Source of the DNA: a virus
Length of the DNA stretch: 64,000 nt
Virus record (IMG/VR): IMGVR_UViG_3300023179_000046
Coordinates: 38,990-102,989 of that record
Strand: one strand, 5' to 3'
Of this stretch, positions 21,860-30,084 are shown piece by piece. The translations under genes and the position numbers were made by a program. Under the pieces are notes generated by a model. It was not told the DNA's origin, made no database searches, and saw only the letters and a list, made by a program, of their open reading frames with translations. The first letter of the stretch is position 1. Each line of letters opens with the position of its first letter.

Positions 21860-22192
21860 ATGGCTAGGACCACGGAAGATAAGGTAGCCAAGTATCTGAT
21901 TGACGGATGCGCGGATTCTCGTCTCAACGAGGTTGCGTTGGCTCACACTATGGGGAGGCAGGCGTATGACGTACAGGCGCGGTTCTGGAACACTCTGGTT
22001 TCTTACATTTACTTTCATGCTCACAATTATGAGCATGGTCTATTTGACGAAGGTACATATGAGATTGCTAGATTGTCTAAGAAGATCAAGGACTTAGCGT
22101 TTGCTGATGAGCGTAAGTATTCCTCTGATCCCGTTCATGAACGGTATGGAGATTTTGAGTTGCAAGATGGTCAATTGCGTCAAGGGTTTTAA
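21860..22192 (+). CDS. Hypothetical helical protein
   Basis: 110 residues, AGGAGG before the ATG. Helical, His/Tyr-rich middle (FWNTLVSYIYFHAHNYEHGL). No recognised domain. Confidence 0.74.
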   Translation: MARTTEDKVAKYLIDGCADSRLNEVALAHTMGRQAYDVQARFWNTLVSYIYFHAHNYEHGLFDEGTYEIARLSKKIKDLAFADERKYSSDPVHERYGDFELQDGQLRQGF

Positions 22193-22193
22193 T

Positions 22194-22319
22194 ATGAGTT
22201 TAATTTTAGATTATATTTCTGTGCCTTGTGATGCTTGCGGGGCGGAAGTTGGAGAAATTTGTCGTCCCCATTGTATAGGTATAGTAAAATACTATGAGGT
22301 AGATACGCTATCAGACTAA
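22194..22319 (+). CDS. Small zinc-finger protein (CDACGA type)
   Basis: 41 residues: PCDACGAEVGEICRPHCIG matches the short C-x2-C-x6-C-x2-H/C finger seen in many actinobacterial and actinophage small proteins. Starts one base after the previous stop. Last gene of the rightward block. Confidence 0.7.
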   Translation: MSLILDYISVPCDACGAEVGEICRPHCIGIVKYYEVDTLSD

Positions 22320-22353
22320 TCAGTCAAGTGTTATAAAGAATTACATCTACCTA

Positions 22354-22382
22354 GGGCGGGAGTTTTTAACTCCCGCCCTTTT
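22354..22382 (+). terminator. Intrinsic terminator ending the rightward block
   Basis: GGGCGGGAGTT-TTT-AACTCCCGCCC followed by TTTT. Strong bidirectional-looking stem, T-tract on the + strand. Confidence 0.88.
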
Positions 22383-23303
22383 AGTTTGCCTAAGTACTTG
22401 ACACGGCCCGCTGGCGCGGGCAAGTACTTGACCTCACATATTTTTTTTGTCTAGACCTTTACGATGGGTTGTTTTTAGCACATTTTTGGCATGTTTTTAT
22501 AGTTATGCAAGTAAGCATACTCTCATGTTTTTCTATTTTTATAGACATTACGATGATTTGATTTTGGCACTGTTATGAGGGTACAAAAAAAACTCATGTT
22601 ATGGGATTCCATAGCATGAGTTTGCATGCGTTTACGTATGCAAGCACGCCAAAGGCGTGTATATACTTTGTTTTAGCAAGAGAATATAGTTTGTATTAAG
22701 GTTTAATGGTTAACTCTTAATATGGGGCGGGTATATCTAGGGTTATCCCCCTTGTATATCTATAGGGATATACATATCATGCATCCCGCCCAATATATGC
22801 ATAAACTACGGATTTCGTTGTCTACCCCTAGAGCAAAACCATAATATCCGTTGTCTAACCCCCTTAAAACTACGGATTCCGTTGTTTAGGCTGCCTAGAA
22901 CAACAATTTATACCCTAAAATGCTTACCAAAATAGGGTTAAAACGAGGCAGAATTGCTTAAAAAGCAACAAAAACCACCCAAAACCACCCAAAAATGCTC
23001 AAAAAACAACAAAAATGGCTAAACAATAAAATTTACTGTCTAAAGGGCATATCACAGGAAAATTTACGGAAAATAGGGTCAAATTCAGGAAAAAAAAGGG
23101 TTTACGGGGGATATGTAACTAAGTTAATTACATAAATTTCTCTTTAACATTCGTATGTGTGTGTTTTTTTGGTTTGATGTGGCGTTTTATGCATGTGTTT
23201 GCATATTTATGCGTTTGTTTGCATACGTTTGTAGTCATTATTCATTTGTATTCGTTTGTTTGCATTGGTTTGGCACGCCTTTGGCGTGCATTGTATTCGT
23301 TTA
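22383..23303. other. Convergent gene-free region with hairpins and short repeats
   Basis: No credible gene in 920 bases. It holds two final degenerate cassette copies (to about 22560), a minus-strand terminator (22591-22622), mirror copies of a GCACGCC hairpin (22644-22660 and 23273-23289), and three copies of a CTACGGATTYCGTTGT-type word (about 22803-22890). An A/C-rich tract with repeated CCACCCAAAA (about 22970-23010) and a T/G-rich tract with repeated GTTTGCAT (23190-23270) follow. It could be a replication origin, a genome end, or both. Confidence 0.6.
22591..22622 (-). terminator. Intrinsic terminator for leftward transcripts
   Basis: A 14-bp stem (one G-U pair) with loop GATT: AACTCATG...CATGAGTT. 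On the minus strand it is followed by eight T, so it ends transcripts arriving from 23.3 kb and beyond. Confidence 0.85.
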
Positions 23304-23924
23304 TCAGTAAATACGAAATGTTTTCTGGGTGGGGATTGGCGTTTTCTGAGTGGGGATTGGTCCAACATAGTTCTTACTTTCAATATAGTCTTTACTCTGC
23401 TTTAATAGTTTGATTTCTTGGATTAGGGTTTCTAGTTCTCTCTCAGTCTCCCGCCCGATTCGCTTACGCTCATTCAAACTTTCATTAAGACGAGCAATCT
23501 CAACAGCCAAAACCGCATTATGTTCCTTAGCAGTCTTTAATTGCAGAGCCAACACTTCCTCCTTAGTGACAGTTTTATAAGGGTCAGAGGGATCAGATGA
23601 GGATTCTAGTTCCTCCCACAAATCCCCCGCCGCGATAGAATACTGCTTATACTTCTCAGTCTTGTTAGACATAAAAATATATTCTTCATAAATCATCTTG
23701 TTAATGATTCTCAAAGCATCCTTAGTCTGATAGGTGCCACTCCAAACTCCCTCAGAGTCTAGAAAGGTTCTCGGTACATTAATTCCTAGACTGCGTGCCG
23801 CCCTGTCAATATCATCCTCCTGAAAAAACAAAGCATCTTCCACACTATAAAGAAAATCAGCAATCATAGAATCACTAATCTCCTTGTTAGCGGCAAGAGC
23901 AACTAATCTCTCCTTAAATTCCAT
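23304..23924 (-). CDS. Hypothetical coiled-coil protein
   Basis: 206 residues. Residues 125-185 form a clear coiled coil (LAVEIARLNESLNERKRIGR ...). The C-terminus repeats PIPTQKT twice, a short tandem duplication. The start overlaps the upstream stop (TAATG). Last gene of the long leftward series. Function unknown. Confidence 0.78.
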   Translation of the reverse strand: MEFKERLVALAANKEISDSMIADFLYSVEDALFFQEDDIDRAARSLGINVPRTFLDSEGVWSGTYQTKDALRIINKMIYEEYIFMSNKTEKYKQYSIAAGDLWEELESSSDPSDPYKTVTKEEVLALQLKTAKEHNAVLAVEIARLNESLNERKRIGRETERELETLIQEIKLLKQSKDYIESKNYVGPIPTQKTPIPTQKTFRIY

Positions 23925-24406
23925 TACTTCCCTCCCTGTTTAATCGCATTACGCAAACAATCCATCAAACTAACAGTCTCATATGCCTTAAGAATTGTAA
24001 TGGGTCCATGATTTCTAATCAAGTCCTCCCAATAAAGAGACTCACGAAATCCCGGCCTAGTAGATGTAAAGTATTCATTGGATCTTTTCATTGGCACGCC
24101 GCCCCTACGCCACAACGTACCATCGAATGTGACAACAGCAAGCACGTCATCGCCATAGGGAAAAACTAATTCAGGAGCGCGCTCAACTACACGAACATGA
24201 GTAAGCCAAGGAGGGGCCATTCCCTGATCGAAAAGTTGCCAACTCTGACCCATGAAGTTAAGGGTTGCCATTTTATATGGCAACTCATTTTCCACCACAT
24301 GGACATCTCCAGTAACAATAATTTTACTTTTACCGTGGGACCAATGAGCCTCAATGGTATCCCCGTCGCGCAGCGAACGAAGAACGTCTAACAAATCATC
24401 AGACAT
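23924..24406 (-). CDS. Hypothetical phage protein
   Basis: 160 residues, mixed alpha/beta, with a C-terminal stretch REDLIRNHGPITILKA-like (here YWEDLIRNHGPITILKAYET). TAATG overlap on both sides, so part of a three-gene coupled unit. No recognised domain. Confidence 0.78.
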   Translation of the reverse strand: MSDDLLDVLRSLRDGDTIEAHWSHGKSKIIVTGDVHVVENELPYKMATLNFMGQSWQLFDQGMAPPWLTHVRVVERAPELVFPYGDDVLAVVTFDGTLWRRGGVPMKRSNEYFTSTRPGFRESLYWEDLIRNHGPITILKAYETVSLMDCLRNAIKQGGK

Positions 24407-24936
24407 TACTTCTGTCCCTCCATAGTCATTTCAAACAACCTTGTCTGAGCAAGAAGTCTCACACCAAGATCCTCGTTGTTCAATTGCTCCTTAACGACCC
24501 ATAGAGGCACATTAGGGGCGTATAGAATTCCCGTAAGCATATCTGCGTTGAGGGTTTTGTAGAAGGCGTACAGAGCCTCTGCATCGGACGATACGGGGTC
24601 GGTAGTTGATGCCTGCTTCTCCGCTGCCTGCGCCTCCGCTGCCCTCTGCTTTTCAAGTACTCCTGCCATATATTCAATGTAATCCATATCATTTTCACAC
24701 TCTCGTTCAAAGGAACGAAAACAATCCTGCTTAGCCTCAATGATGTAACGGAGAATGTCGATAGATTCTTCGGGAGTAAAGCAACGCACTCCATCCCAAG
24801 CAATATCCAATTCAGAAACCCAAACCTTAAAGGCGGCGTGGCTAATGGGAAACAGGGGATCATTCACCTGTGCAATCAGTGCATCCATAGTCATAGGATA
24901 GAAAACAGGGTTTGCATCTCTCTTATTCAGTATCAT
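24406..24936 (-). CDS. Hypothetical phage protein with Ala/Gln-rich helix
   Basis: 176 residues. A helix rich in Ala, Gln and Glu (KQRAAEAQAAEKQASTTD) splits two helical halves. AAGGAG is well placed before the ATG. First gene after a sigma-70-like promoter at 24970-24999. Confidence 0.78.
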   Translation of the reverse strand: MILNKRDANPVFYPMTMDALIAQVNDPLFPISHAAFKVWVSELDIAWDGVRCFTPEESIDILRYIIEAKQDCFRSFERECENDMDYIEYMAGVLEKQRAAEAQAAEKQASTTDPVSSDAEALYAFYKTLNADMLTGILYAPNVPLWVVKEQLNNEDLGVRLLAQTRLFEMTMEGQK

Positions 24937-24969
24937 TGATATCTCCTTCTTGTTGAGGTTGTAGGTGCT

Positions 24970-24999
24970 ACTTTAGCATCCCGCCCCATATAGGGTCAA
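24970..24999 (-). promoter_or_regulatory. Sigma-70-type promoter (leftward)
   Basis: Minus strand TTGACC (24999-24994), 18-base spacer ending GGGATGC, TAAAGT (24975-24970). The spacer end and -10 resemble P15 of the rightward block. Predicted +1 is about 24963, upstream of the gene starting at 24936. Confidence 0.65.
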
Positions 25000-25015
25000 G
25001 AGTTTTTAAGAGCCA

Positions 25016-25043
25016 GCAGGGGCGGTATTTCTACCGCCCCTGC
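25016..25043 (-). terminator. Perfect 12-bp hairpin after rIIB
   Basis: GCAGGGGCGGTA-TTTC-TACCGCCCCTGC lies 22 bases past the rIIB stop and upstream of the next promoter. Strong terminator-like stem; no long T-tract. Confidence 0.75.
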
Positions 25044-25065
25044 CAACACATACTAACTATAAATA

Positions 25066-25980
25066 CTACTCCTGCTCGTCCTCGTCATGGCAGTAGCACT
25101 CATCAACGAAGTAGTGGCAGACATCGCAAGCCACGTCATCCTCAAACAAAGAGTCATAAGGATTAGCATTAGACTCAGAACCATAACCTAGATCAACAGC
25201 GACCTCCTTGACCTCAGCAGAAACTACCTTGTAACGGCAGCACCGAATCTTTTGAGAATCACAATCAGAGGGAACAGATACAACGTCCCTAGGGTTAATT
25301 TCAACCATGAGGATAGTATCGCCTGAGAACGCCTTAGCGTAATCGTAGGTGCCAGCGTGCAGGCCACGCCCACAACCGACCTCAGGGGTGCTAGAAATGT
25401 CACTACGGGGCATTGTGACAACGCTATTTACACTCTGTGGAATGTTGCCGTTGTAAACAGTACCGTCCACCACAGCATTACCCTGACTAATAGAAATGTA
25501 ATCAAAGTTTTCCAGATCAGAAGTCTGGACAGACTTATAGGCGAGGAAGTTACCCTCAGGGGTTACAACAAATTCACGATTGCGAAGCCAGTTGTAAAGT
25601 TGCTCACGGCTATGAGCGTTAGGGTTGTCATACAACTTCTCCATAAACTTGACAAGAGATTGCCAGTCATCCCGCCCAGATCGCATGTAGGCGAAAGCCT
25701 GATTAGTTAGAATGTTGTCAACAAGGTCACCATCAAAGTAGAAGTTGCCATTGGCAAACGAGACGCGCTCCGAAATGTTCTCAAATTGCTTAACAAATTC
25801 GCGGGCGTAGTCAAACAAACTAACAATGTAGGTGTCTGAGAAGTCATACAGACTGTTATTCTCTAGAGCATCAACGATCTTAAGAAAGTTGGGGTGTGAC
25901 CCTTCGGCCACATACAAATTACCGTTAAGGATAGCGGAGACGGTCGCTGTGCCGTCCTTGCCTGTGACACGAAACTTCAT
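25066..25980 (-). CDS. rIIB-like protein
   Basis: 304 residues. Resembles T4 rIIB: a central LYNWLRNREFVVTPEGNFLA-YKSV block, SVVTMPRSDISSTPEVGCG, GLHAGTYDYA and a beta-rich C-terminal part, then an acidic Cys-rich tail (CDVCHYFVDECYC) that may bind zinc. rIIB acts with rIIA at the membrane in T4 lysis control and resistance to RexAB exclusion. The start overlaps the rIIA stop (TGATG). Position next to rIIA makes the call strong. Confidence 0.88.
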   Translation of the reverse strand: MKFRVTGKDGTATVSAILNGNLYVAEGSHPNFLKIVDALENNSLYDFSDTYIVSLFDYAREFVKQFENISERVSFANGNFYFDGDLVDNILTNQAFAYMRSGRDDWQSLVKFMEKLYDNPNAHSREQLYNWLRNREFVVTPEGNFLAYKSVQTSDLENFDYISISQGNAVVDGTVYNGNIPQSVNSVVTMPRSDISSTPEVGCGRGLHAGTYDYAKAFSGDTILMVEINPRDVVSVPSDCDSQKIRCCRYKVVSAEVKEVAVDLGYGSESNANPYDSLFEDDVACDVCHYFVDECYCHDEDEQE

Positions 25981-28010
25981 CAGATAGTCCCTTCGTAGAA
26001 GAAGTTGAGGTATTGATAGATGTGGTCATGAGTAGCGGCAGGGATGGTTACCTTGACGCTGTTGTGACGCGATACTGAGTCTACAGTAATCATGGGGTAT
26101 TTCGCAAGAGTGTTTTGGACATAAGAAATGTCGTCATCGTTAGTCAAGTCAGACAAACTAGTCTGACGCACAATGGCAGCGTACTGGTTGCCATAGAATG
26201 ACTGCCACTTAGAGTCCAGAGCGGCACGACAATCAGCGATAAGGGTACGAACGTCAGGATCGTTAACCTTAGTCTCATCCCACTTAGCCATATCGCGCAT
26301 GGCAAGAGCATCTAAACGAGAATAGAGAACGTCATGCTTAGTGCGATGAGCAATAATTACAGTAGCAACTTTGCGAATCTCTGGGAGATAGTTGGGAACG
26401 TTGGGGTAGTTACGCACAAACTTGTCAATCTGATTAGCATTGACAATAACAAAGTTGTGACTAGGGAGCATGGAACGGAGACGACTCAACGAATGGTCAC
26501 GCTGCTCGTCAAGAGAGCCACGGTGATAGCCAGCCAAACTAAGGAAGTCAGCGGTAGAAATCCAAACAGTATTACCCTCGTTAGGCACATCTTGTCGCTG
26601 AATGCCACTCTTACCATTAATTACATATGCATTGTATTGGTTGGGGATAAGGTTAGGATTCTTGCGAGACGGAGACTTAGAATAGGGTGTGGCAGCCTTT
26701 AGTGCATCCCAAGACACAATCTTGCATTCGGAAAGGAACGGGTCGGTAACGTCATCCTTAGTAATAAAGATACCGTTAGGCTCAATACCCTGATTCTCAA
26801 TGTAGAGAGCAATACGGTCACGAATGGCAGCGTCAGTCTGCGAAAGGCCAGTAATGAAAAGGCCACCAACGCTGGTGTGAGTAACAGAAGTTCGCTTCTG
26901 GTGGTGACGGTTACCCCTCTTGTCTAGGAACAATTCAAGGCCATCGAAGTTTACAACCTGTGGGACAATGCTGCCTCTGTAAGTAAACTTAGAGTCAGTG
27001 ATAGACTTCTGCTTGAAGATACCCCGCCACTGGTTGAGCAAGAACCAAGCATCACCAAAAGACTCTGCGCTACTAATCAAGTTCTGAATCGCAGACAGCG
27101 ACAATGCATCAGCCTGAGCAACGACACGATCAAGAGTGCGCTTAGTCAAGTTAGTCATGTGCAAAGACTCGCGGGACGGCGTGAAGTTAACCTCACCCAT
27201 CTTAGCAAAGTAGATAACACTCCATGACGAGTAGTAACTACTAGAGTCAAGGTTGTTAAATACGTGGTCGCTGCCACGTCCACGGTCAACATGAGAATAG
27301 GCAACGTTACCCATGACAATCTTGTGAGTGTCAGAGCGGGAAAGGTAGAGGTCGTCAGACAACTTGATGACGCCCTTGCCAGACAGGAAAGACTTAGGCT
27401 GCTCGCCGTTAACTAAAACAGAATCAGCAGGCCAGTAAGAATAGAATTCAGCAGACTTGTCGGAGAACGAGGTAACGTCACGGAGGTTAACGGGAATTGT
27501 AATCTCTACACCGTTAGGCAGAGTGGTGGAGGCGGTATCAATAATCTCCATCTGTCCCGCCCCTGAATCAGAACGAGAAACCACAACAGAAACCTTGACG
27601 CCGTTCTTGACAGAAGAAACAAGGAATTGGTCAGCATAAGTCAAACCTGACTTGCATCCCAAACCAAGCATACCCGACTGAGTGTTGTCGTCACGCTTAG
27701 TTGATGCACCATACTGAGAGTAAATGTTTACAATGTCATCGACAGACAGGCCTAGCCCGTAGTCCTTGACAATAAAGTTAGCGTTAAGCGGGCTAGGCAG
27801 AGTGACCTCAATGGGGCGAGTCTGACCCGAAGCAACGTGACTGTCGTAAGCGTTGGTGCTGTACTCACGAATGACAGCCTGAATGGGGTCAGAGTAAAGG
27901 TCAGTAAGCACTGACATAATGTGTTCCATCGAAGCGGCATCGACGGACATAGCAACCTTAGAACCGCCAAGGTCACCACGGGACTGAATGTTAGACTTAG
28001 TTGGCTGCAC
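25980..28010 (-). CDS. rIIA-like GHKL ATPase
   Basis: 676 residues from a GTG with AGAGGA six bases upstream. The N-terminal 180 residues form a GHKL ATPase fold: VIREYSTNAYDSH (N-box), VKDYGLGLSVDDI (G1 box), GASTKRDD and MLGLGCKSGL (G2 box). This matches the rIIA-like architecture of an N-terminal ATPase and a long C-terminal region. In T4 rIIA/rIIB protect against host exclusion systems. Overlaps the methyltransferase stop upstream, so the three genes are one operon. Confidence 0.88.
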   Translation of the reverse strand: MQPTKSNIQSRGDLGGSKVAMSVDAASMEHIMSVLTDLYSDPIQAVIREYSTNAYDSHVASGQTRPIEVTLPSPLNANFIVKDYGLGLSVDDIVNIYSQYGASTKRDDNTQSGMLGLGCKSGLTYADQFLVSSVKNGVKVSVVVSRSDSGAGQMEIIDTASTTLPNGVEITIPVNLRDVTSFSDKSAEFYSYWPADSVLVNGEQPKSFLSGKGVIKLSDDLYLSRSDTHKIVMGNVAYSHVDRGRGSDHVFNNLDSSSYYSSWSVIYFAKMGEVNFTPSRESLHMTNLTKRTLDRVVAQADALSLSAIQNLISSAESFGDAWFLLNQWRGIFKQKSITDSKFTYRGSIVPQVVNFDGLELFLDKRGNRHHQKRTSVTHTSVGGLFITGLSQTDAAIRDRIALYIENQGIEPNGIFITKDDVTDPFLSECKIVSWDALKAATPYSKSPSRKNPNLIPNQYNAYVINGKSGIQRQDVPNEGNTVWISTADFLSLAGYHRGSLDEQRDHSLSRLRSMLPSHNFVIVNANQIDKFVRNYPNVPNYLPEIRKVATVIIAHRTKHDVLYSRLDALAMRDMAKWDETKVNDPDVRTLIADCRAALDSKWQSFYGNQYAAIVRQTSLSDLTNDDDISYVQNTLAKYPMITVDSVSRHNSVKVTIPAATHDHIYQYLNFFYEGTI

Positions 28011-28512
28011 TGGACTTCCTCTCGCTTGTGGGTTGGATGATTAGCGTAACATACCAAGGGGTAGAATGAAATACCTTTCCACCAAGTTCCTGCTGCCAAT
28101 CTGCGGCAGACTTAGTTGACTGGAAGGTGCCCTTCGACGTGACCACACCATCAAGATGCGGTACTCCGTCTACCTTATCGGTACGGAGGGTAATAAAGCA
28201 AGTGTTTCCTAGAGAAAGAATCTTCTCCAACTCAGCCGCCCGCTCAGCAGGCGGCAGGACGTTAAGAACATAGTTACTAATAACTACATCGAAGGAGTGA
28301 TCCGGCAGCACCCGACGTTCCTCAAACTTGCTATAAGGATCGTATGCGGTAACCTCTAGACAGTTTTCACGCATCAGGCTAGTGTCGGCATACGCCTTGC
28401 CCTCACCGTGATGCAGAACGTACATGCCCTGCAAGTCAATCTTGTTAAGGATACGGCGGGTAGGGGCAGAGCAAGCCTTACGACTGATCTGCGTAGCAGC
28501 ACTCTTGAACAT
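27997..28512 (-). CDS. SAM-dependent methyltransferase-like protein
   Basis: 171 residues from the ATG at 28512 with GGGAGG four bases upstream; a longer frame starts 33 bases earlier. The order VLHHGEGKAYAD, LEVTAYDPYSKFEERRVLP, FDVVISNYVLNVLPPAERAA fits the motif I to motif IV part of class I methyltransferases, though the glycine loop is unusual (HGEG). The substrate cannot be read; similar short proteins accompany rII genes in other actinophages. Confidence 0.68.
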   Translation of the reverse strand: MFKSAATQISRKACSAPTRRILNKIDLQGMYVLHHGEGKAYADTSLMRENCLEVTAYDPYSKFEERRVLPDHSFDVVISNYVLNVLPPAERAAELEKILSLGNTCFITLRTDKVDGVPHLDGVVTSKGTFQSTKSAADWQQELGGKVFHSTPWYVTLIIQPTSERKSSAAN

Positions 28513-28544
28513 CTTGCCTCCCTGTTGTCGTCGTTGTGAGAGCA

Positions 28545-28573
28545 ACTTTACCGTGTGGAGGCATAGGAGTCAA
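28545..28573 (-). promoter_or_regulatory. Canonical sigma-70 promoter of the rII operon
   Basis: Minus strand TTGACT (28573-28568), 17-base spacer, TAAAGT (28550-28545). Predicted +1 about 28538, 26 bases before the methyltransferase ATG. TTGACT-N17-TAAAGT is identical to the boxes of P12 at 17.4 kb. Confidence 0.75.
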
Positions 28574-28593
28574 TACTTTTTTGACACCATGTT

Positions 28594-28659
28594 TCAGGGG
28601 CTGAGAAAGTAAATAAACATACCCATAGTCAACGCGAGGATGAGGATGGACCCAATCAC
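28594..28659 (-). CDS. Possible membrane micropeptide
   Basis: 21 residues from a GTG (MIGSILILALTMGMFIYFLSP), a single membrane helix. Ribosome site GGGTGA is weak. Included as a low-confidence possibility because it fills the gap between the 28683 gene and the rII promoter. Confidence 0.3.
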   Translation of the reverse strand: MIGSILILALTMGMFIYFLSP

Positions 28660-28682
28660 GTCACCCAAAATAGTTACTCATC

Positions 28683-28955
28683 TTAGAGGTAGCCATGATG
28701 TTGTTCCCAATCATTAACAAATCCTTCACCAGACTGAATCTCGTCAACGTGTGTGCTTAAATCGCGGGATGGCTTATAGTTCTTCACGATGCCTAAATAG
28801 TCATCTAAAGATATGACCTCATCAGCATCAAACTTGGCAAGAATATCGTTGCCAAACTTGACAATGACTTCCTCTTTAAAAGTAGTTTTATTTTCAGACA
28901 CTTTTAAAATTACAACTTCTAGAAATGCTTTTTGACCTTTACGAAAGACGCTCAT
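28683..28955 (-). CDS. Hypothetical small protein
   Basis: 90 residues, beta-rich N-terminal half (KGQKAFLEVVILKVSENKTT), acidic C-terminus. Its start region is part of a repeat also present at about 28981-29012. No recognised domain. Confidence 0.7.
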   Translation of the reverse strand: MSVFRKGQKAFLEVVILKVSENKTTFKEEVIVKFGNDILAKFDADEVISLDDYLGIVKNYKPSRDLSTHVDEIQSGEGFVNDWEQHHGYL

Positions 28956-29040
28956 TTACACTGTTTCCAATCTCATTTTAACCTTTACGAAGGAACTCAT
29001 TAACACTGTTATAGGTAACAATAATAGCATAAGGTTAAGT

Positions 29041-29283
29041 TTAGTAGCCAAGCCCCGCCTCTTTTTCAAGGTGCGTCAATCGTTCCGCGCGCATCTCAAT
29101 AATCTCCAGACGAAGATCGTCAAGATCGGCTTGCCTCTGGATCTCGCGCTTGGTCCTCAGCAACTTTCGTCTCTCAAAGTCAAAGGATCGGCGTAACGCA
29201 GTCATAAGTCCATCACCATCTAAGGAAACCATAACCCATGAAAACAGAAGAACCGCAAACAGCAGGGTCAGCACGCCGCGCAT
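29041..29283 (-). CDS. Membrane-anchored coiled-coil protein
   Basis: 80 residues: N-terminal membrane helix (VLTLLFAVLLFSWVMVSL) then a charged helix (RKLLRTKREIQRQADLDDLR). Spanin- or anchor-like topology but no lipobox. It overlaps the small gene upstream by 16 bases. Function unknown. Confidence 0.72.
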   Translation of the reverse strand: MRGVLTLLFAVLLFSWVMVSLDGDGLMTALRRSFDFERRKLLRTKREIQRQADLDDLRLEIIEMRAERLTHLEKEAGLGY

Positions 29284-29348
29284 GGCGTCAGCCCCACTGT
29301 CTTAATTTCAACCACGGCCAAATCACCGGGCTTCCAATCGTGTGTCAT
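29268..29348 (-). CDS. Micro-protein, 26 residues
   Basis: MTHDWKPGDLAVVEIKTVGL then TPCAAC. It has a good ribosome site (GGAG, five bases before the ATG). The KPGDLAVVE phrase is like the start of a small beta-barrel. Overlaps the following gene start. Confidence 0.5.
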   Translation of the reverse strand: MTHDWKPGDLAVVEIKTVGLTPCAAC

Positions 29349-29397
29349 AGTTACTCCATACTCTAAGTGTTTGATGTTGATGCTAGTGTACTAGGGG

Positions 29398-29589
29398 TCA
29401 GATATTCTGTCTACCCGCTTTTTGCCTGTACCCTATAATTAATCTAGCAACAGCAGAGTAAGCAAGTCTTAGTTTCTTGGACGCTTCTTCATAGTCTTTG
29501 TCATTTAAAGTTACGGTTTCATCCAGCATAGACTTAATGTATTCTATTTCGCTTCCGTAAAGTATTTTGTCTAACTCATCCATTGTCAT
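29398..29589 (-). CDS. Hypothetical helical protein
   Basis: 63 residues, helical, ending in a basic stretch. Its start lies inside the previous gene's end (14-base overlap with 29576-29767). Function unknown. Confidence 0.7.
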   Translation of the reverse strand: MTMDELDKILYGSEIEYIKSMLDETVTLNDKDYEEASKKLRLAYSAVARLIIGYRQKAGRQNI

Positions 29590-29767
29590 CTAAGACTGTT
29601 GACAGGTAAGTATAGACAGCGTTAGATACTTTTTCTTGGCTTTCATCCTTGGCGCGGTAGCGCATGAGGCTCATCAAAATAGTTTCTATTTCATAGCGAG
29701 TAAGATTAAGAGTATAGTTAGGCTCTGTCTTACCAATTACATCATAAATGTTTTCTGAATCCTTCAT
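29576..29767 (-). CDS. Hypothetical helical protein
   Basis: 63 residues (YTLNLTRYEIETILMSLMRY ...). AAGGAAAACA precedes the ATG. Short helix-rich protein; such ETILMSL-type sequences recur in small phage proteins. Function unknown. Confidence 0.7.
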   Translation of the reverse strand: MKDSENIYDVIGKTEPNYTLNLTRYEIETILMSLMRYRAKDESQEKVSNAVYTYLSTVLDDNG

Positions 29768-29775
29768 TGTTTTCC

Positions 29776-30015
29776 TTAAACTAAACCGTCATATTTAGAT
29801 GAAGCGGTATCTGAACAATTATTTATATCCGGCCTTTGAATATAACCTAAATAGCCGGGATCTCTATGAGATACATAATGTATCCCACTATCAAATATAT
29901 AGCAATACTTTTTTGATTCTTCATCATAAAAGATGTGAACATGATGATCTTCTGCTATTGATAAATAAATGTTTTTATTTTGATAATCATTAATGTACTT
30001 ACTTATTAGAGACAT
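29776..30015 (-). CDS. Hypothetical small protein
   Basis: 79 residues, beta-rich with His and Tyr (EDHHVHIFYDEESKKYCYIF). AAAGG lies eight bases before the ATG. Function unknown. Confidence 0.7.
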   Translation of the reverse strand: MSLISKYINDYQNKNIYLSIAEDHHVHIFYDEESKKYCYIFDSGIHYVSHRDPGYLGYIQRPDINNCSDTASSKYDGLV

Positions 30016-30084
30016 TTCTGGCCTTTACGACGCGCTCATTTTCGCACTGTTGCATCAACACAACAACAAATAGTGCCTTGTGAA

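Larger units (their letters stand above)
28937..30052 (-). repeat. Three copies of an AACAGTG...CGTAAAGG start-site motif
   Basis: On the minus strand AACAGTGTAAATGAGCG... then CGTAAAGG occurs at 28970-28937, a variant with AATGAGTTCC at 29012-28981, and AACAGTGCGAAAATGAGCG... at 30052-30018. Each joins a short ATGAG start to an AAAGG ribosome site. They may be small leader ORFs or a start-associated element. Confidence 0.5.

Noticed and set aside
10440-22440. Repeated blocks as a CRISPR array
   Set aside because: The repeats are irregular in spacing, contain promoters and terminators, and are separated by genes; there are no uniform spacers or cas genes.
23159-23413. 84-residue rightward frame in the convergent gap
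   Set aside because: Consists of repeated GTTTGCAT-type DNA, no ribosome site, and overlaps the opposite gene.
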